From Bifidobacterium sp. ESL0775 (lineage in GTDB: Bacteria > Actinomycetota > Actinomycetes > Actinomycetales > Bifidobacteriaceae), in assembly GCF_029395475.1 (NCBI RefSeq), contig NZ_CP113917.1, positions 1,302,001 to 1,366,000 on the forward strand: a stretch of DNA of 64,000 nt. The letters run 5' to 3'. This document shows positions 8,513-23,289 of the stretch, piece after piece (the stretch's first letter is position 1; each line of letters begins with the position of its first letter). The translations under genes were made by a program, and so were the position numbers. The notes beneath the pieces are model-generated. The model had not been told where the DNA came from and searched no databases. It saw nothing but the letters and a program-made list of their open reading frames with translations.

Positions 8513-10852
8513 TTAGTTACGCGAGGCCGGCGAACCATCGGCGAGTTCGGCGCGGACAGTCTTGGCGGCCTCGACCATGTGCTCGAGGCTCGGCCAGGTC
8601 TCCTCGTTGCCGCGGGTCTTCAGGCCGCAGTCGGGGTTGATCCAGACGCGGCCGGCGTCGGCCTTCTTCAAGATGGCATGGATGCGGTCGACCAGTTCCT
8701 TGGTGGATGGAATACGCGGCGAATGGATGTCGTAGACGCCAGGGCCGACCTCGGTCTCGAAATGAGCGTCGTGGATGGCGTCGAGCACAACCAGATCGCC
8801 ACGGGAGGCTTCGAACGAGATCACGTCGGCATCCATGTTGTCGATGTCCTTGATGATGTCGTTGAACTCGGAATAGCACATGTGGGTGTGGATCTGCGTG
8901 GTCGGTTTGACGGCGGAGTGCACGAGACGGAAGGCGGGAATCGCCCAGTCAAGGTACTTCTTGTGCCAGTCGGAGCGGCGCAGCGGCAGCTTCTCGCGCA
9001 GCGCGGCCTCGTCGATCTGGATGACCTTGATACCGGCGGCCTCGAGGTCAAGCACCTCGTCGCGGATGGCCAGCGCCAGCTGCTGGGTCTGCAGCTCGTT
9101 GCTGATGTCCTCGCGCGGCCAGGACCAGTTCAGGATGGTCACCGGGCCGGTGAGCATGCCCTTGACGACGTGCTTGGTGCGGCTCTGCGCGTACTTGCTC
9201 CAGCGAACGGTAATCGGCTCGGCGCGGGAGACGTCGCCCCAGACAATTGGGGGCTTGACGCAGCGGGTGCCATAGGACTGCACCCACGCGTTCTTGGTGA
9301 AGAGGTAACCGTTCAAATGCTGACCGAAGTATTCGACCATGTCGTTGCGTTCGAATTCGCCGTGGACAAGGACGTCAAGGCCAATCTGCTCCTGATGGGC
9401 GATGACCTGATCGATTTGTGAGGCGATGAAATTGTCGTAGGTCTTCTGGTCAATCTCGCCCTTGCGAGCCTTGGCACGCATGGAACGAATCTCGCGGGTT
9501 TGCGGGAAGGAGCCGATGGTGGTGGTCGGCAGTTCCGGCAGATTCAGTTCCTCATGCTGAACTTTCCTGCGCTCGGCGCGGGCAGGTTGACGCACGAAGT
9601 CCTTTTCGGTGAGCGCAGCGAGGCGCTTGGCGACGGCCGGATCTTCTGCCACGCGGCTGCCGTCGAATAAGGCCTGGTTGGCGGCCAGAGCCTGCGAATC
9701 CTTGCGGGCGGCGTCATCAGCGTCCGCCAGTTTGACCACATCGACCAACTCGCCGAGCTTCTCGACGGCAAAGGCGAAGTGCTTGCGCACCTCCGGCTTG
9801 AGCCCCGTCTCGCCTTCCGTGCTGAACGGCACATGCAGCAACGATGAGGCGGTGGAAACCGCGACGTCACTGGTCTTGGTTTTCAGCGCATCGAGCAGAC
9901 CAAGGCTTTGCGCGTAGTTGTTGCGCCAGATGTTACGGCCGTTGATGACACCGGCGAAAATCGTGGTGTTCTCGGCGACTCCGTACTTTTCGATGGCTGT
10001 GAGGTTCTCGTCGCGTCCTTCGATGAGGTCGAGACCAACGCCGTCGAACTCAAAGAGGTTGACTGTCTCGTAGATGTCGGCGATGTTGCCGAAATAGGTG
10101 TTGAGCAGCACCTTGACATTCTTGCCGTCAGCCGCGGAACGGGCTGGCAGAACGGCGGAATAGAGCGCCTTGAAGAGCTCGACGTCACCATCTTCTTTGT
10201 CAAGCACCAAATACGGCTCATCGAACTGCACCCATTGCGCGCCAAGCTCGGCGAACTTGCGGAGGATCTGCGCATAGACACCGGAAACCGCGTCGACCAG
10301 TCCGCGGTCAAGCTCGAGCTCTTCGGCCTGCGGGTTGCGGGCCAGCTTGAGGAAGGTATACGGGCCGATCAGCACCGGCTTGGTGAGGATGCCTTGGGCC
10401 TTGGCCTCGTTGAATTCGTCGAACGGTTTGGTGGAGTTGAGCTTGATCTCGGTCGAAGCGTCAATCTCGGGAACGAGATAATGGTAGTTGGTGGTGAACC
10501 ACTTCTTCATCGGCAGCGCGGTGACGTCGCCTTCCGGCCCCTGATAACCGCGGCCCATCGCGAACAGGGTGTCCTCGGGATTCTTAAAGGAAAGACGACG
10601 ATAACGCTGTGGCACCGCGTTGAGCAGGATGGCCGTGTCGAGCATCTGGTCGTAATAGCTGAAATCGTTGCTGGGGATGAGCTCGACTCCCGCATCAGCC
10701 TGCAGCTTCCAATGGTCGGCCCGTAGCTGCTTGGCAGTGGAGCGGACATCATCGAGGCTGGACTTGCCCTTCCAGTAGCCTTCGATGACCTTCTTCAATT
10801 CTCGGTCGCGCCCGATGCGTGGGAAACCGGAAACCGATGTGAGAGCTGACAT
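8513..10852 (-). CDS. metE: Cobalamin-independent methionine synthase
   Basis: Transfers the methyl group of methyl-tetrahydropteroyl-glutamate to homocysteine. The 779 residues and two-barrel layout match MetE. The N-terminus ([16 protein letters not shown]) is typical, and the C-terminal zinc site is visible in HTHMCYSEF and [10 protein letters not shown] chose the ATG at 10852 with a GGCGGA ribosome-binding site; an in-frame TTG seven codons earlier is possible. A promoter-like pair lies about 100 bases upstream. Its neighbour metF supplies the methyl donor. Confidence 0.96.
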   Translation of the reverse strand: MSALTSVSGFPRIGRDRELKKVIEGYWKGKSSLDDVRSTAKQLRADHWKLQADAGVELIPSNDFSYYDQMLDTAILLNAVPQRYRRLSFKNPEDTLFAMGRGYQGPEGDVTALPMKKWFTTNYHYLVPEIDASTEIKLNSTKPFDEFNEAKAQGILTKPVLIGPYTFLKLARNPQAEELELDRGLVDAVSGVYAQILRKFAELGAQWVQFDEPYLVLDKEDGDVELFKALYSAVLPARSAADGKNVKVLLNTYFGNIADIYETVNLFEFDGVGLDLIEGRDENLTAIEKYGVAENTTIFAGVINGRNIWRNNYAQSLGLLDALKTKTSDVAVSTASSLLHVPFSTEGETGLKPEVRKHFAFAVEKLGELVDVVKLADADDAARKDSQALAANQALFDGSRVAEDPAVAKRLAALTEKDFVRQPARAERRKVQHEELNLPELPTTTIGSFPQTREIRSMRAKARKGEIDQKTYDNFIASQIDQVIAHQEQIGLDVLVHGEFERNDMVEYFGQHLNGYLFTKNAWVQSYGTRCVKPPIVWGDVSRAEPITVRWSKYAQSRTKHVVKGMLTGPVTILNWSWPREDISNELQTQQLALAIRDEVLDLEAAGIKVIQIDEAALREKLPLRRSDWHKKYLDWAIPAFRLVHSAVKPTTQIHTHMCYSEFNDIIKDIDNMDADVISFEASRGDLVVLDAIHDAHFETEVGPGVYDIHSPRIPSTKELVDRIHAILKKADAGRVWINPDCGLKTRGNEETWPSLEHMVEAAKTVRAELADGSPASRN

Positions 10853-10950
10853 AATTCCGCCAGAGATTGACAAACGACTACCGAAATCCTATCAAACAAT
10901 CCCCGTTCAAAGGCCATCAAGCCACTTAGGGTGTCGTTATAGATTGCGTT

Positions 10951-10979
10951 TATATACAAATTTAGTATTGCAAAGGCAA
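10951..10979 (-). promoter_or_regulatory. Candidate metE promoter
   Basis: On the minus strand TTGCCT (10979-10974) and TATATA (10956-10951) are separated by 17 bases. This would give a leader of roughly 90 bases before metE. I saw no recognisable SAM or cobalamin riboswitch core in that leader. Confidence 0.5.
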
Positions 10980-11017
10980 TGCGCTTAAAAATGCATCGGC
11001 GTATAGCACGATGACAT

Positions 11018-11044
11018 TCGATATTCGGACATTCCGATTATCGA
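11018..11044. other. Near-perfect palindrome between trmI and metE
   Basis: TCGATATTCGGA (11018-11029) and TCCGATTATCGA (11033-11044) are reverse complements with one mismatch, separated by CAT. It starts 15 bases past the trmI stop and lies about 40 bases before the metE -35 candidate. There is no U-tract after it on the minus strand. It could be a trmI 3' hairpin or a regulator site for metE. Confidence 0.45.
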
Positions 11045-11058
11045 TTATTGACTGTTGA

Positions 11059-12276
11059 TTACCACTCAACGCTTTCAGGGTCAATCTGATGCAGCTGGTC
11101 ACCGAGGTCCCTCAAGACTTTGCGCAGCTTGTGGTCGCTGATGTCACGAAGCTCGAGATCCGCCAAGCGGGACTCGCGTTCTTCGTCGGTGAGGGAATCG
11201 ATGTCGGTGACGGTGTCTTTGGTGGCGCGGTCGCGCTTGTGCAACGCCTCAAAACCTTGAGCCATGGCACGGGTGACGATGAGGAACCCTGTGTGTCCGA
11301 TCATCTGGTGGTCGGGACGCACGGCGAGGCCTTGCGCCTTCCAGGTGCGCTCGAACGTCTCCTGCACTTCCGGCTCAGTCCAGCAACCCGCCTCACGCAA
11401 CGCCTCACAGAAACGAGACATCTGCGTGGTCGTAGTGATGTAGACGATGAGCACGCCACCGGGAGCAATGACCCGATAGGCCTGTTCAAGCCGGTTCCAT
11501 GGGTCGAGCATGTCGAGCACGATACGGTCGAACGGCAAAGTCGAAGACTCATTCGCATTCACAGCAGAATCATTAGACGATTCCGCTAGCGCATTTTTAG
11601 CGTCACGGAGGCCTTTCAACGGAGCTGAAGATAGTACCGTATCTTTTTCGGCGGCTTCACCCTGAGATTCAATACTTTCGGAAAGCTTTGCTGCGACGGT
11701 ATCAAAATCACCGGTCAGTAGATCCCACCAATCCGGGTGTTTACCGTAATACAAAGTCGCGTTGGCCTCGGCTATTTTGGCGAACTCCGGTCGCATCTCG
11801 ATGGTGGTCAGGTGGCCGGACTCCCCCACGGCGTCAAGCAGATTGAGACTCATCGCTCCGCTGCCGGCACCGGATTCCAGCACATTGAGGCCACTGCGGA
11901 TATCGCCAAGCTGGATGACCTGCGCGATGTCCTTCGGATACATGATCTGCGCGCCACGGGGCATCGATAGCACGTAGTCCGCGAGACGTGGCCGCATGAC
12001 CGTGTAATCCCAGCCGCCGATGGCACGCGCCGCCTTCCAAAGTTTCGGTTTATCGTGCCCCGGGGTGCCACCGCTTACTTGCACCTCACGTTTTGAAGTA
12101 ACGGTAGTGACGACAATGCCTTCGGTGGCACCGATAACGTCATCGTGCAAGATGATGCCATGGTCAGTCTGGGTAGAGCCACCGGCTACGAGTTGGTCGG
12201 TGATCTTCTTGCCTTTTCGGTCCGTGAACTGGACCTTTTCACCCGCTTGCAACGCACCGCGTCTTGGCATATCCAT
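11059..12276 (-). CDS. trmI: tRNA (adenine-58-N1)-methyltransferase
   Basis: Makes m1A58 in the tRNA T-loop. The N-terminal barrel-like part is followed by a Rossmann methyltransferase domain with the SAM motif VLESGAGSGAMS (about residues 132-143). FDRIVLDMLDPW (about 249-260) is motif IV of the TrmI family. At 405 residues it is longer than the usual 270-350. Part of the excess is a hydrophilic insert at about residues 200-247, just before motif IV, rich in Ser, Asn, Glu and Ala. It lies 77 bp downstream of an ABC ATPase gene, probably in the same transcript. Confidence 0.9.
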   Translation of the reverse strand: MDMPRRGALQAGEKVQFTDRKGKKITDQLVAGGSTQTDHGIILHDDVIGATEGIVVTTVTSKREVQVSGGTPGHDKPKLWKAARAIGGWDYTVMRPRLADYVLSMPRGAQIMYPKDIAQVIQLGDIRSGLNVLESGAGSGAMSLNLLDAVGESGHLTTIEMRPEFAKIAEANATLYYGKHPDWWDLLTGDFDTVAAKLSESIESQGEAAEKDTVLSSAPLKGLRDAKNALAESSNDSAVNANESSTLPFDRIVLDMLDPWNRLEQAYRVIAPGGVLIVYITTTTQMSRFCEALREAGCWTEPEVQETFERTWKAQGLAVRPDHQMIGHTGFLIVTRAMAQGFEALHKRDRATKDTVTDIDSLTDEERESRLADLELRDISDHKLRKVLRDLGDQLHQIDPESVEW

Positions 12277-12352
12277 GCTCTTTCCATTGATGACATACTC
12301 ACTGGGACTTATGGTCTCATATCATCTCGATGAAGCAGGAATCGTGCCGAAT

Positions 12353-13210
12353 CTAATTCTCGACGGCGTAGGCCGACCAACGGCCCTGGTCGTGGGTCAC
12401 CTTGAGCGGCAGACCGAAGATATGGCTCAGGCGTTCGGCGGTGAAGCCATGCTCAAGATCACCAGTGTAGATGATGGTGCCCGGCTGCGGGTCGGCACCG
12501 GCCACGTTGTCGGCGTGGGCGTCGGTCTCGTTGCCGGCCATGCGCCCCATGATGGCGACATGGTCGAAACCTTGCGGAATCTCCTCGAGCCGGTGCGTCA
12601 CCAAAAGAACCGTGCGGTCGGTATCGTGACGGCCAATATCACTCAGCGCACGCAACGCAAGCTCACGGCCACCCAAATCGAGACCGGTGGTCGGTTCGTC
12701 AAGAATCAGCAGATCCGGATCGCCCATCAAGGCTCGACAAATCAAGACGCGTGTGCGCTCGCCTTCGGAAAGCTTGAACATCTGCTTGCCTTCGAGGTAT
12801 TCGATGCCGAACATAGCCATGAATCCGCGGGCCTTGTCGTAATCGGCCTGTGTGAACTGCTCGCGCCAACGGCCAGTGGTGGCGGTGAGCGCCGTCAGGA
12901 TGACGTCAAGCGGGTCCTCGTCATTGGGGAACGAACGCGACAATTCAGCCGAACTCAAGCCGATACGGTTGCGGTACGAGAAGACGTTGACCTTGCCAAG
13001 CCGATTACCGAGAATGTCGACAGTCCCCACCGAGGGGAAACCACGGGTCGCCATCATGGCCACCAAGCTGGATTTTCCGATGCCGTTTGGGCCGAAGAGC
13101 ACCCATTTCTCGCCTTGCTTGAGATCGAGGTTCACATCGGTCAGAATGACGCGACGGTTCCTACGAAATTCCACATTGCTCAGTTTCAGCGCCGAAACAG
13201 CCTCGCCCAT
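12353..13210 (-). CDS. Stand-alone ABC transporter ATPase
   Basis: 285 residues from the ATG at 13210 (MGEAVSALKLSNVEFRRN); the frame is open to 13267 and an ATG at 13225 is also possible. Walker A is FGPNGIGKSSL, the signature is KLSEGERTRVLICRAL (LSEGE instead of LSGGQ), and Walker B is LLILDEPTTGLDLGG followed by the His switch in VTHRLEEI. The ModF-like organisation suggests a soluble single-domain ATPase. A short polar insert (about 12480-12545) sits near the C-terminus. No permease gene is adjacent, so the substrate is unknown. Confidence 0.85.
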   Translation of the reverse strand: MGEAVSALKLSNVEFRRNRRVILTDVNLDLKQGEKWVLFGPNGIGKSSLVAMMATRGFPSVGTVDILGNRLGKVNVFSYRNRIGLSSAELSRSFPNDEDPLDVILTALTATTGRWREQFTQADYDKARGFMAMFGIEYLEGKQMFKLSEGERTRVLICRALMGDPDLLILDEPTTGLDLGGRELALRALSDIGRHDTDRTVLLVTHRLEEIPQGFDHVAIMGRMAGNETDAHADNVAGADPQPGTIIYTGDLEHGFTAERLSHIFGLPLKVTHDQGRWSAYAVEN

Positions 13211-13332
13211 CCTTCGTCCCTTCATCGTGGTCACGCGTTTGATTACGCGAATTGTTTCCGTGTTCACAGACTAATCCGGAAACGCCGCCAAACCCGTCAT
13301 GATTCCATATTTTGATGGAGGCAGACGATGTG

Positions 13333-13506
13333 TCAGGTAAGGAAGCTGGCCACCAAAAGAATCACGGCAAAGAAATACAGGCAGCAGCCGACGACGATTT
13401 TGAGGGTATGGAACGATTTGCTTTTACCGAACGCGGCAGAAAGGCACAGCGCGGTCGCCACTGCAGCGACTACGAAGATACATACGTATAGCACGTACTG
13501 GAACAT
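13333..13506 (-). CDS. Very small two-helix membrane protein
   Basis: A 57-codon frame found by reading the 13.27-13.63 kb gap. It starts at ATG 13506 with a GGAAAGG ribosome-binding site six bases upstream and ends in TGA. The protein begins MFQYVLYVCIFVVAAVATAL and has two clear hydrophobic helices (about residues 4-25 and 37-56) joined by a short basic loop (FGKSKSFHTLK). The size and two-helix shape resemble SecG, and it lies between glgA and an ABC ATPase, but I see no decisive SecG motif. It is very probably a real gene; function unassigned. Confidence 0.7.
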   Translation of the reverse strand: MFQYVLYVCIFVVAAVATALCLSAAFGKSKSFHTLKIVVGCCLYFFAVILLVASFLT

Positions 13507-13631
13507 GTCATACCTTTCCTGTCAATTCAGTTTGCAAATCCTGTTCATCGACATCCTGGCACCAAAGGCCATTCAACCGTTGCCGCGATATCAAACTTAA
13601 CATTCTCATGACAAATGACCAAAACGAATCT

Positions 13632-14855
13632 TCATGACAATACCTGGCGATAGACGTCCATGGTCTCGTCCGCGATGCGTTCCCAACTGAATTCGTCGCG
13701 TGCGCGCCTATAGCCCGCCTCGCCCATTTCCTTGGCGCGTTGCGGGTCAGCCATGAGCTTGTCGATGGCCGCAGCCATGTCACGCACGAAATCATCTGGA
13801 TGGATGGGGGTGCCGCTGCCGTCATGTTCCTGCTCAATCGGTATCAGATATCCGGTCACACCGTCTAGGACAACTTCGGGAATACCGCCGGTCGCGCTGG
13901 CGACCACCGGCAGACCGCAGGCCATGGCCTCAAGGTTGACGATGCCGAGCGGCTCGTAGATGCTCGGGCAAATGAACGCGTCGCAACCGTGCTCCAAGGC
14001 GTTGAGTTCCGGACGTGGCAGCATCTCTTCGATCCAGATGATATTGCCTCGTTCCCGCTGAAGCTGCGCGAAATCGGCGCGCACCTCATCTCCAAGCTCC
14101 TTCGTATCCGAAGCCCCCGCACACAAAACGACCTGGATATCCTTGCTGATGAGATGAATCGCCTTCAACAGATAGGGCAAGCCCTTTTGGCGGGTGACAC
14201 GACCGACGAAAAGCAACGTGGGTTTGCTGCGATCGATATGGTAGCGATCGAACACCTTCCAGCCAGGATCGTCGGGACCCGGCATGCTGAAGTCGGCTAT
14301 GGTTATGCCATTGTGGACAACGCAGATCTTCGCGGGGTCAATCGCGGGATACGCCGTCAGGATGTCCTGTTTCATGCCGTTCGAAACGGCGATGACCCGA
14401 TCGGCATGGGTGAAGGCGTCACGTTCGGCCCAAGAGCTCAGATTGTATCCGCCGCCCAACTGCTCACGTTTCCAAGGACGGAATGGTTCGAGGCTGTGGG
14501 CGGTGACGACGAGCGGAATCTCATGCAATTGCTGCGCAAGCCTGCCAGCCAAGCAGGCGTACCAGGTATGGGCGTGGACGATGTCAGCTTCGACATCATT
14601 GGCCATCTGGAGGTCGATGCCGAAGGTCTGCAATGCCAGATTGTCGTGCGCCAGTTCACTGGGTACGTCATAACCGACCACACGCAGAGAACCGTTGGCC
14701 ACATCGGGAATTTCATCGGGTTTCCTTGGCCCGTCAAACGCGCGCACCGTCACCTCGGCGCGCTCCGCGAGCACCTTGGAAAGCTCCTCGACGTGTACGC
14801 CGGCCCCACCGTAGATATGCGGCGGATATTCCCGTGTCAGCAAATCAATCTTCAT
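13632..14855 (-). CDS. glgA: Glycogen synthase, actinobacterial GlgA type
   Basis: Transfers glucose from a nucleotide sugar to glycogen. It is a GT-B fold protein: N-terminal [20 protein letters not shown], then [15 protein letters not shown], and the C-terminal donor site [20 protein letters not shown] with the conserved E-x7-E. At 407 residues it matches the short actinobacterial family rather than the 480-residue E. coli form. I chose the ATG at 14855; a TTG at 14864 has a slightly better-placed AAGG. The partner glgC is about 46 kb away in this window. Confidence 0.9.
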   Translation of the reverse strand: MKIDLLTREYPPHIYGGAGVHVEELSKVLAERAEVTVRAFDGPRKPDEIPDVANGSLRVVGYDVPSELAHDNLALQTFGIDLQMANDVEADIVHAHTWYACLAGRLAQQLHEIPLVVTAHSLEPFRPWKREQLGGGYNLSSWAERDAFTHADRVIAVSNGMKQDILTAYPAIDPAKICVVHNGITIADFSMPGPDDPGWKVFDRYHIDRSKPTLLFVGRVTRQKGLPYLLKAIHLISKDIQVVLCAGASDTKELGDEVRADFAQLQRERGNIIWIEEMLPRPELNALEHGCDAFICPSIYEPLGIVNLEAMACGLPVVASATGGIPEVVLDGVTGYLIPIEQEHDGSGTPIHPDDFVRDMAAAIDKLMADPQRAKEMGEAGYRRARDEFSWERIADETMDVYRQVLS

Positions 14856-14912
14856 ACGCGCCAATCAACCTTTTCAAACCACCGTCAGCATGGCTCATGG
14901 GCAACGATCCAA

Positions 14913-15365
14913 TCAGATGGCCGTGCCGTTGGCGTCGAGGTTCGGGTTGTGCCGATAATTGCCGGCCGTGAAGAACAGGCTCAACACGCCGACGACGAAC
15001 ACGATGGAAACCGTCAGGATAAGCCACATCGGATGCTTGGGAATCCACATGAGGATGGCGAAGGCGATGCCGGAAACAATGATGAGCACCCAGCTCAAGA
15101 TGCGGAACCACTGGTGCAGCGAATGCGGGGCCTTCATGACCTTCGGATCGCTGTAATTGGGATCGAGGTTCTCCTGCTTCGGGGCGAGGGTCTCGGCCTT
15201 CGGCTTCCATTCGGTGCCGCCATTCTCTTCCAAACGACGGCTGCGCTCCTGCAACGAATACTCGTCGATCAACCCACCACGGCCACGGTTCTGCGGCTGG
15301 TTCGGTTGCGGCACCCCTTTGCGGTTCTGCCTGGCTTGTGCCCTGCGTTCGGCGCGATTCGGCAT
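14913..15365 (-). CDS. Membrane protein with basic N-terminal tail
   Basis: 150 residues. I chose the ATG at 15365 because AAAGGAACC precedes it and the protein then starts [17 protein letters not shown]. The first about 80 residues are charged and Pro/Gln/Arg-rich, probably disordered and cytosolic. Two hydrophobic helices follow (about 88-107 and 112-132), with a short polar C-terminus. It is not recognised. It lies between gltD and glgA on the same strand, 70 bp after gltD. Confidence 0.75.
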   Translation of the reverse strand: MPNRAERRAQARQNRKGVPQPNQPQNRGRGGLIDEYSLQERSRRLEENGGTEWKPKAETLAPKQENLDPNYSDPKVMKAPHSLHQWFRILSWVLIIVSGIAFAILMWIPKHPMWLILTVSIVFVVGVLSLFFTAGNYRHNPNLDANGTAI

Positions 15366-15435
15366 CTCGGTTCCTTTCGGCTTTGGATTGCTTCTATACC
15401 TCGATTTTAACCCGAACCCTGCCAAGCCCGAGGAC

Positions 15436-16976
15436 TCAGACTTTCGGCAATGCCATCGGCCGTTGCGTCGAGACAATCGGGGCGGGAAGCTCCGTGGTGC
15501 CGTTGAGGAATCGATCAACGGCGGAGGCACAGCTTCGGCCTTCCGCTATCGCCCAGACCACAAGGCTTTGCCCACGGCCGGCGTCACCGCAGACGAAGAC
15601 ACCGTCCTGGCTGGTCTCGAATTGCTTGTTGCGGGCCACGTTGCCGTGCCCGTCAAGCTCGACCGGCAGTTGATCGAACAACGTCGAAGTATCGGGATGG
15701 AGGAAACCTGTGGAAATCAGGACCAGATCCGCGTCGATGACCCGCTCGGTGCCCGCGACATGCTCGCGTCGGCCGTCTGCCGTGCTCGCGACGTCAACAA
15801 CCTTCACGCCGGTGACATGGCCGGATTCGTCGGCTACAAACCCGCTGGCCAAACCAGTGTCATCCAGCGTGACGCGCTCGGTTTCGGCGACTTCCTCGAC
15901 TCCGGTGAAGCTGACCGTATCGGTGTTGTATTCGTAGGTGCCGCCCTCCTCCATCGAGGTGGTGGGCTGGTAGAGGCGCGCGTAGGTGGGCCAGGGCTGG
16001 TTGTCGGGGCGAACGCTTGGCTCCTTGGGGTTGATCTGCAGCACGGTGATGCTGGTGGCGCCTTGGCGGATGGCGGTTCCCAGGCAATCCGAACCGGTGT
16101 CGCCGCCGCCGATGATGACGACCTTCTTGCCGTTGGCGTCGATGTTGTTGACCGGTTCCTTGCCTTCGCAACGACGGTTGGCGTCGGGCAGGAAGTCCAT
16201 GGCGAAATGGATGCCGTCGAGCTCGCGGCCCGGGACGTTGATATCGCGCGGCACGCCGGAACCGATGGCGACGACCACCGCGTCGTAACGCGAACGCAGC
16301 TCGTCCCAACTCAGGTCCTTGCCGATCTCCATATTGGTGCGGAAGACTGTGCCTTCGGCCTCCATCTGCTCGATGCGACGGTCGATCAGATGCTTGTCGA
16401 GTTTGAAGGACGGGATGCCGTAGCGCATGAGGCCGCCGATTTCATCGTCACGCTCGTAGACGACGACGGTGTGGCCGGCACGGGTCAGCTGTTGCGCGCA
16501 GGCGAGGCCGGCAGGGCCGGAACCCACGATGGCGATGGTCATGTCGGTCAGGCGTTGAGGCGGCATGGGTTTGACGTAATCGAGCTTCCACGCCTGGTCG
16601 ATGATGGTCTGCTCGTCGGCTTTGATCATGGTCGGCGGCTGGTGGATGCCAAGCACGCAGGCCTGTTCGCAAGGCGCGGGGCAGATAAGGCCGGTGACCT
16701 CCGGGAAATTGTTGGTCATCGAAAGCCGCTGGTAGGCCTCTTCCCATTGGCCTTGGCGTACCAGATCGTTGAAGTCCGGGATGATGTTGCCAAGCGGGCA
16801 ACCGGTCATGCAGAACGGCGTGCCGCAGTCCATGCAGCGCGCGGCCTGTTCCTTGGTCCAAGGCTCAAAACCTAACTGGGCATGGACGTCTTTCCAATCG
16901 TGGATGCGCTCGGCGACAGGGCGATCCTGCGCCTCGTGGCGCGTGCGTACCTTCAGGAATCCTTTGGGGTCGCTCA

Positions 16977-16977
<1 letters not shown>
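15436..16977 (-). CDS. gltD: Glutamate synthase small subunit
   Basis: Passes electrons from NADPH through FAD to the large subunit. From the ATG at 16977 it has 513 residues. The N-terminal Fe-S binding Cys cluster reads [18 protein letters not shown], with further Cys in CPAPCEQAC. The FAD motif is [15 protein letters not shown] and the NADPH motif is [12 protein letters not shown]. The start overlaps the gltB stop (TGATG), so the two subunits are translationally coupled. Confidence 0.96.
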
Positions 16978-21572
<4,595 letters not shown>

Positions 21573-21738
21573 CTCTAACTTCCGATAACCAATACTCAGT
21601 TACGAGTGCTCTCATAGATTAGCGGTACGTCATGTCAGGAATGTATCGATGTCCATTTTCAGATAAAATCTTCCACATCGTGGACATCATCACTTTCGAT
21701 GACCAATAGCTGCAAGAGCTTTCGTCTAATTATTTCGG

Positions 21739-23193
21739 CTACCAACCGCAGATATCGAGCACCTGTTCGATGACGGTGTCGTTAAGCAATCTCCCACGCA
21801 ATGTCGGCACGATGCGGTCATCCTGGTGAATCTCGATTAAACCAGAACGCTCGATTTCTTTGAGCCTTGCACGGTCAACGACGTGCCCAGACGCCTGGTC
21901 GATTCTCGAAATATCAAGCCCTTCACGTAGACGCAACCCAAGCATCACCGTTTCTTCAAGGTTCTCCTCGTGGGTGATGGCTTCGCTCCCTTGCCACGGG
22001 ACATTACCGGCGTGCATCGCTTCCGCCCACTTGCGGGGATGGGCGATGTCCCAAGCACGCACTCCAAACTGGTTGGCATCGGATTTGATGCTATTTTCGG
22101 ACTCAAAATGAGCATTGTCACCTTGATTTCCGGCATCGTCCGGAATCGTCGGCTTTCTTGGCACCAGGTTCGTTCCTGACCCGTTCGCTTCGGCCTTACC
22201 TTGATACGTCAGTTCATTCACTACGGCATTCGGAAGATCTCTTTGATCCTCTTTTGTATTACTCTTGGTCTGAACAGTGTCTGTTTTCCGAAATCCATCC
22301 TCATCGATATCGCGAGCGCCGGAAACCGCATGTTCCTGCCACGCGCCGACGTTCGAAGTCCGGTAGTGCGAATGCGCCCCAGAACCGATGCCGGTCCAAT
22401 CGACGTTGCGCCAATAACCCAGATTGTGACGGCTCTCATAGCCAGGCCGTGCCCAGTTAGAGATTTCATACCACTGCAGACCGGCCTGTGCGAAAAGCTC
22501 ATCGGCGATCTCATATTTGGCCGCTTCGTCGTCATCATCGGGTTTGGCGATGGTACCGGACTTGATTTGCCGGCCCATTTTCGTAGTTGGTTCGACGGTC
22601 AACGCGTACGCCGATATATGGTTGATGCCAAGTTCGATGGCGGTCTCCACGGACTTGCGCCAGTCTTCCATGCTTTCGCCGGGCGCCCCGTAAATAAGGT
22701 CCACGCTGGAACGCAAACCGACTTTGTTCGCCGCTTTCACTCCTGCGGTGACATTGGCAGGGGTATGCGTACGATCGAGCGTTTTCAACACATGAGGCAC
22801 GGCCGACTGCATACCGAAGGAGATACGGGTAAACCCGGCCTGCGCCAACGTTTCCAGATATCGTTCGTCCACCGTGTCGGGATTGGCCTCGGTCGTGATT
22901 TCCGCGCCGTCATCGATACCCCACGTTTCCTGGACCGCATGGAGCATGCGCCCAAGGTCGATTGCGGGCAACAGTGTCGGTGTCCCTCCCCCGAAGAACA
23001 CCGTCGAAGCCGCCGGCTCATCAATCCCGTGCCGGTCCTGCCACTCCTTGACAAGTCCTATCTCGTCGGCGGCAAGGTTCGCGTAATTGCCACGCGACGC
23101 GCCCCCGCCCATATCGACGGCCGTATAGGTGTTGAAATCGCAGTACCCGCACCTCCGGTAGCAAAACGGCACATGAACATAAACCTCGAACAT
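21739..23193 (-). CDS. hemW: HemW-type radical SAM heme chaperone
   Basis: Radical SAM protein related to oxygen-independent coproporphyrinogen oxidase. From the ATG at 23193 (MFEVYVHVPFCYRRCGYCDF) the cluster Cys are 11, 15 and 18. The four-residue HemW/HemN region continues with FFGGGTPTLL and EANPD. At 484 residues it is longer than the usual 380-410. The excess is a polar, Asn/Gly/Asp/Ser-rich insert of about 70 residues (about 22075-22290), just before the C-terminal domain that resumes at WDIAHPRKW. Its heme-chaperone role is inferred from family. Confidence 0.88.
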   Translation of the reverse strand: MFEVYVHVPFCYRRCGYCDFNTYTAVDMGGGASRGNYANLAADEIGLVKEWQDRHGIDEPAASTVFFGGGTPTLLPAIDLGRMLHAVQETWGIDDGAEITTEANPDTVDERYLETLAQAGFTRISFGMQSAVPHVLKTLDRTHTPANVTAGVKAANKVGLRSSVDLIYGAPGESMEDWRKSVETAIELGINHISAYALTVEPTTKMGRQIKSGTIAKPDDDDEAAKYEIADELFAQAGLQWYEISNWARPGYESRHNLGYWRNVDWTGIGSGAHSHYRTSNVGAWQEHAVSGARDIDEDGFRKTDTVQTKSNTKEDQRDLPNAVVNELTYQGKAEANGSGTNLVPRKPTIPDDAGNQGDNAHFESENSIKSDANQFGVRAWDIAHPRKWAEAMHAGNVPWQGSEAITHEENLEETVMLGLRLREGLDISRIDQASGHVVDRARLKEIERSGLIEIHQDDRIVPTLRGRLLNDTVIEQVLDICGW

Positions 23194-23289
23194 AGCCTTT
23201 ACCCTAGCGGCAGCCCCTTCCAGACATATGTCGAGAAGGGACTGCAATCAAGTAGCTACCGGATTTATCGGCATTCAACCAACCTTATC

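Noticed and set aside
10874..10950. SAM or cobalamin riboswitch before metE
   Set aside because: The leader is only about 90 bases and I saw no conserved riboswitch core.
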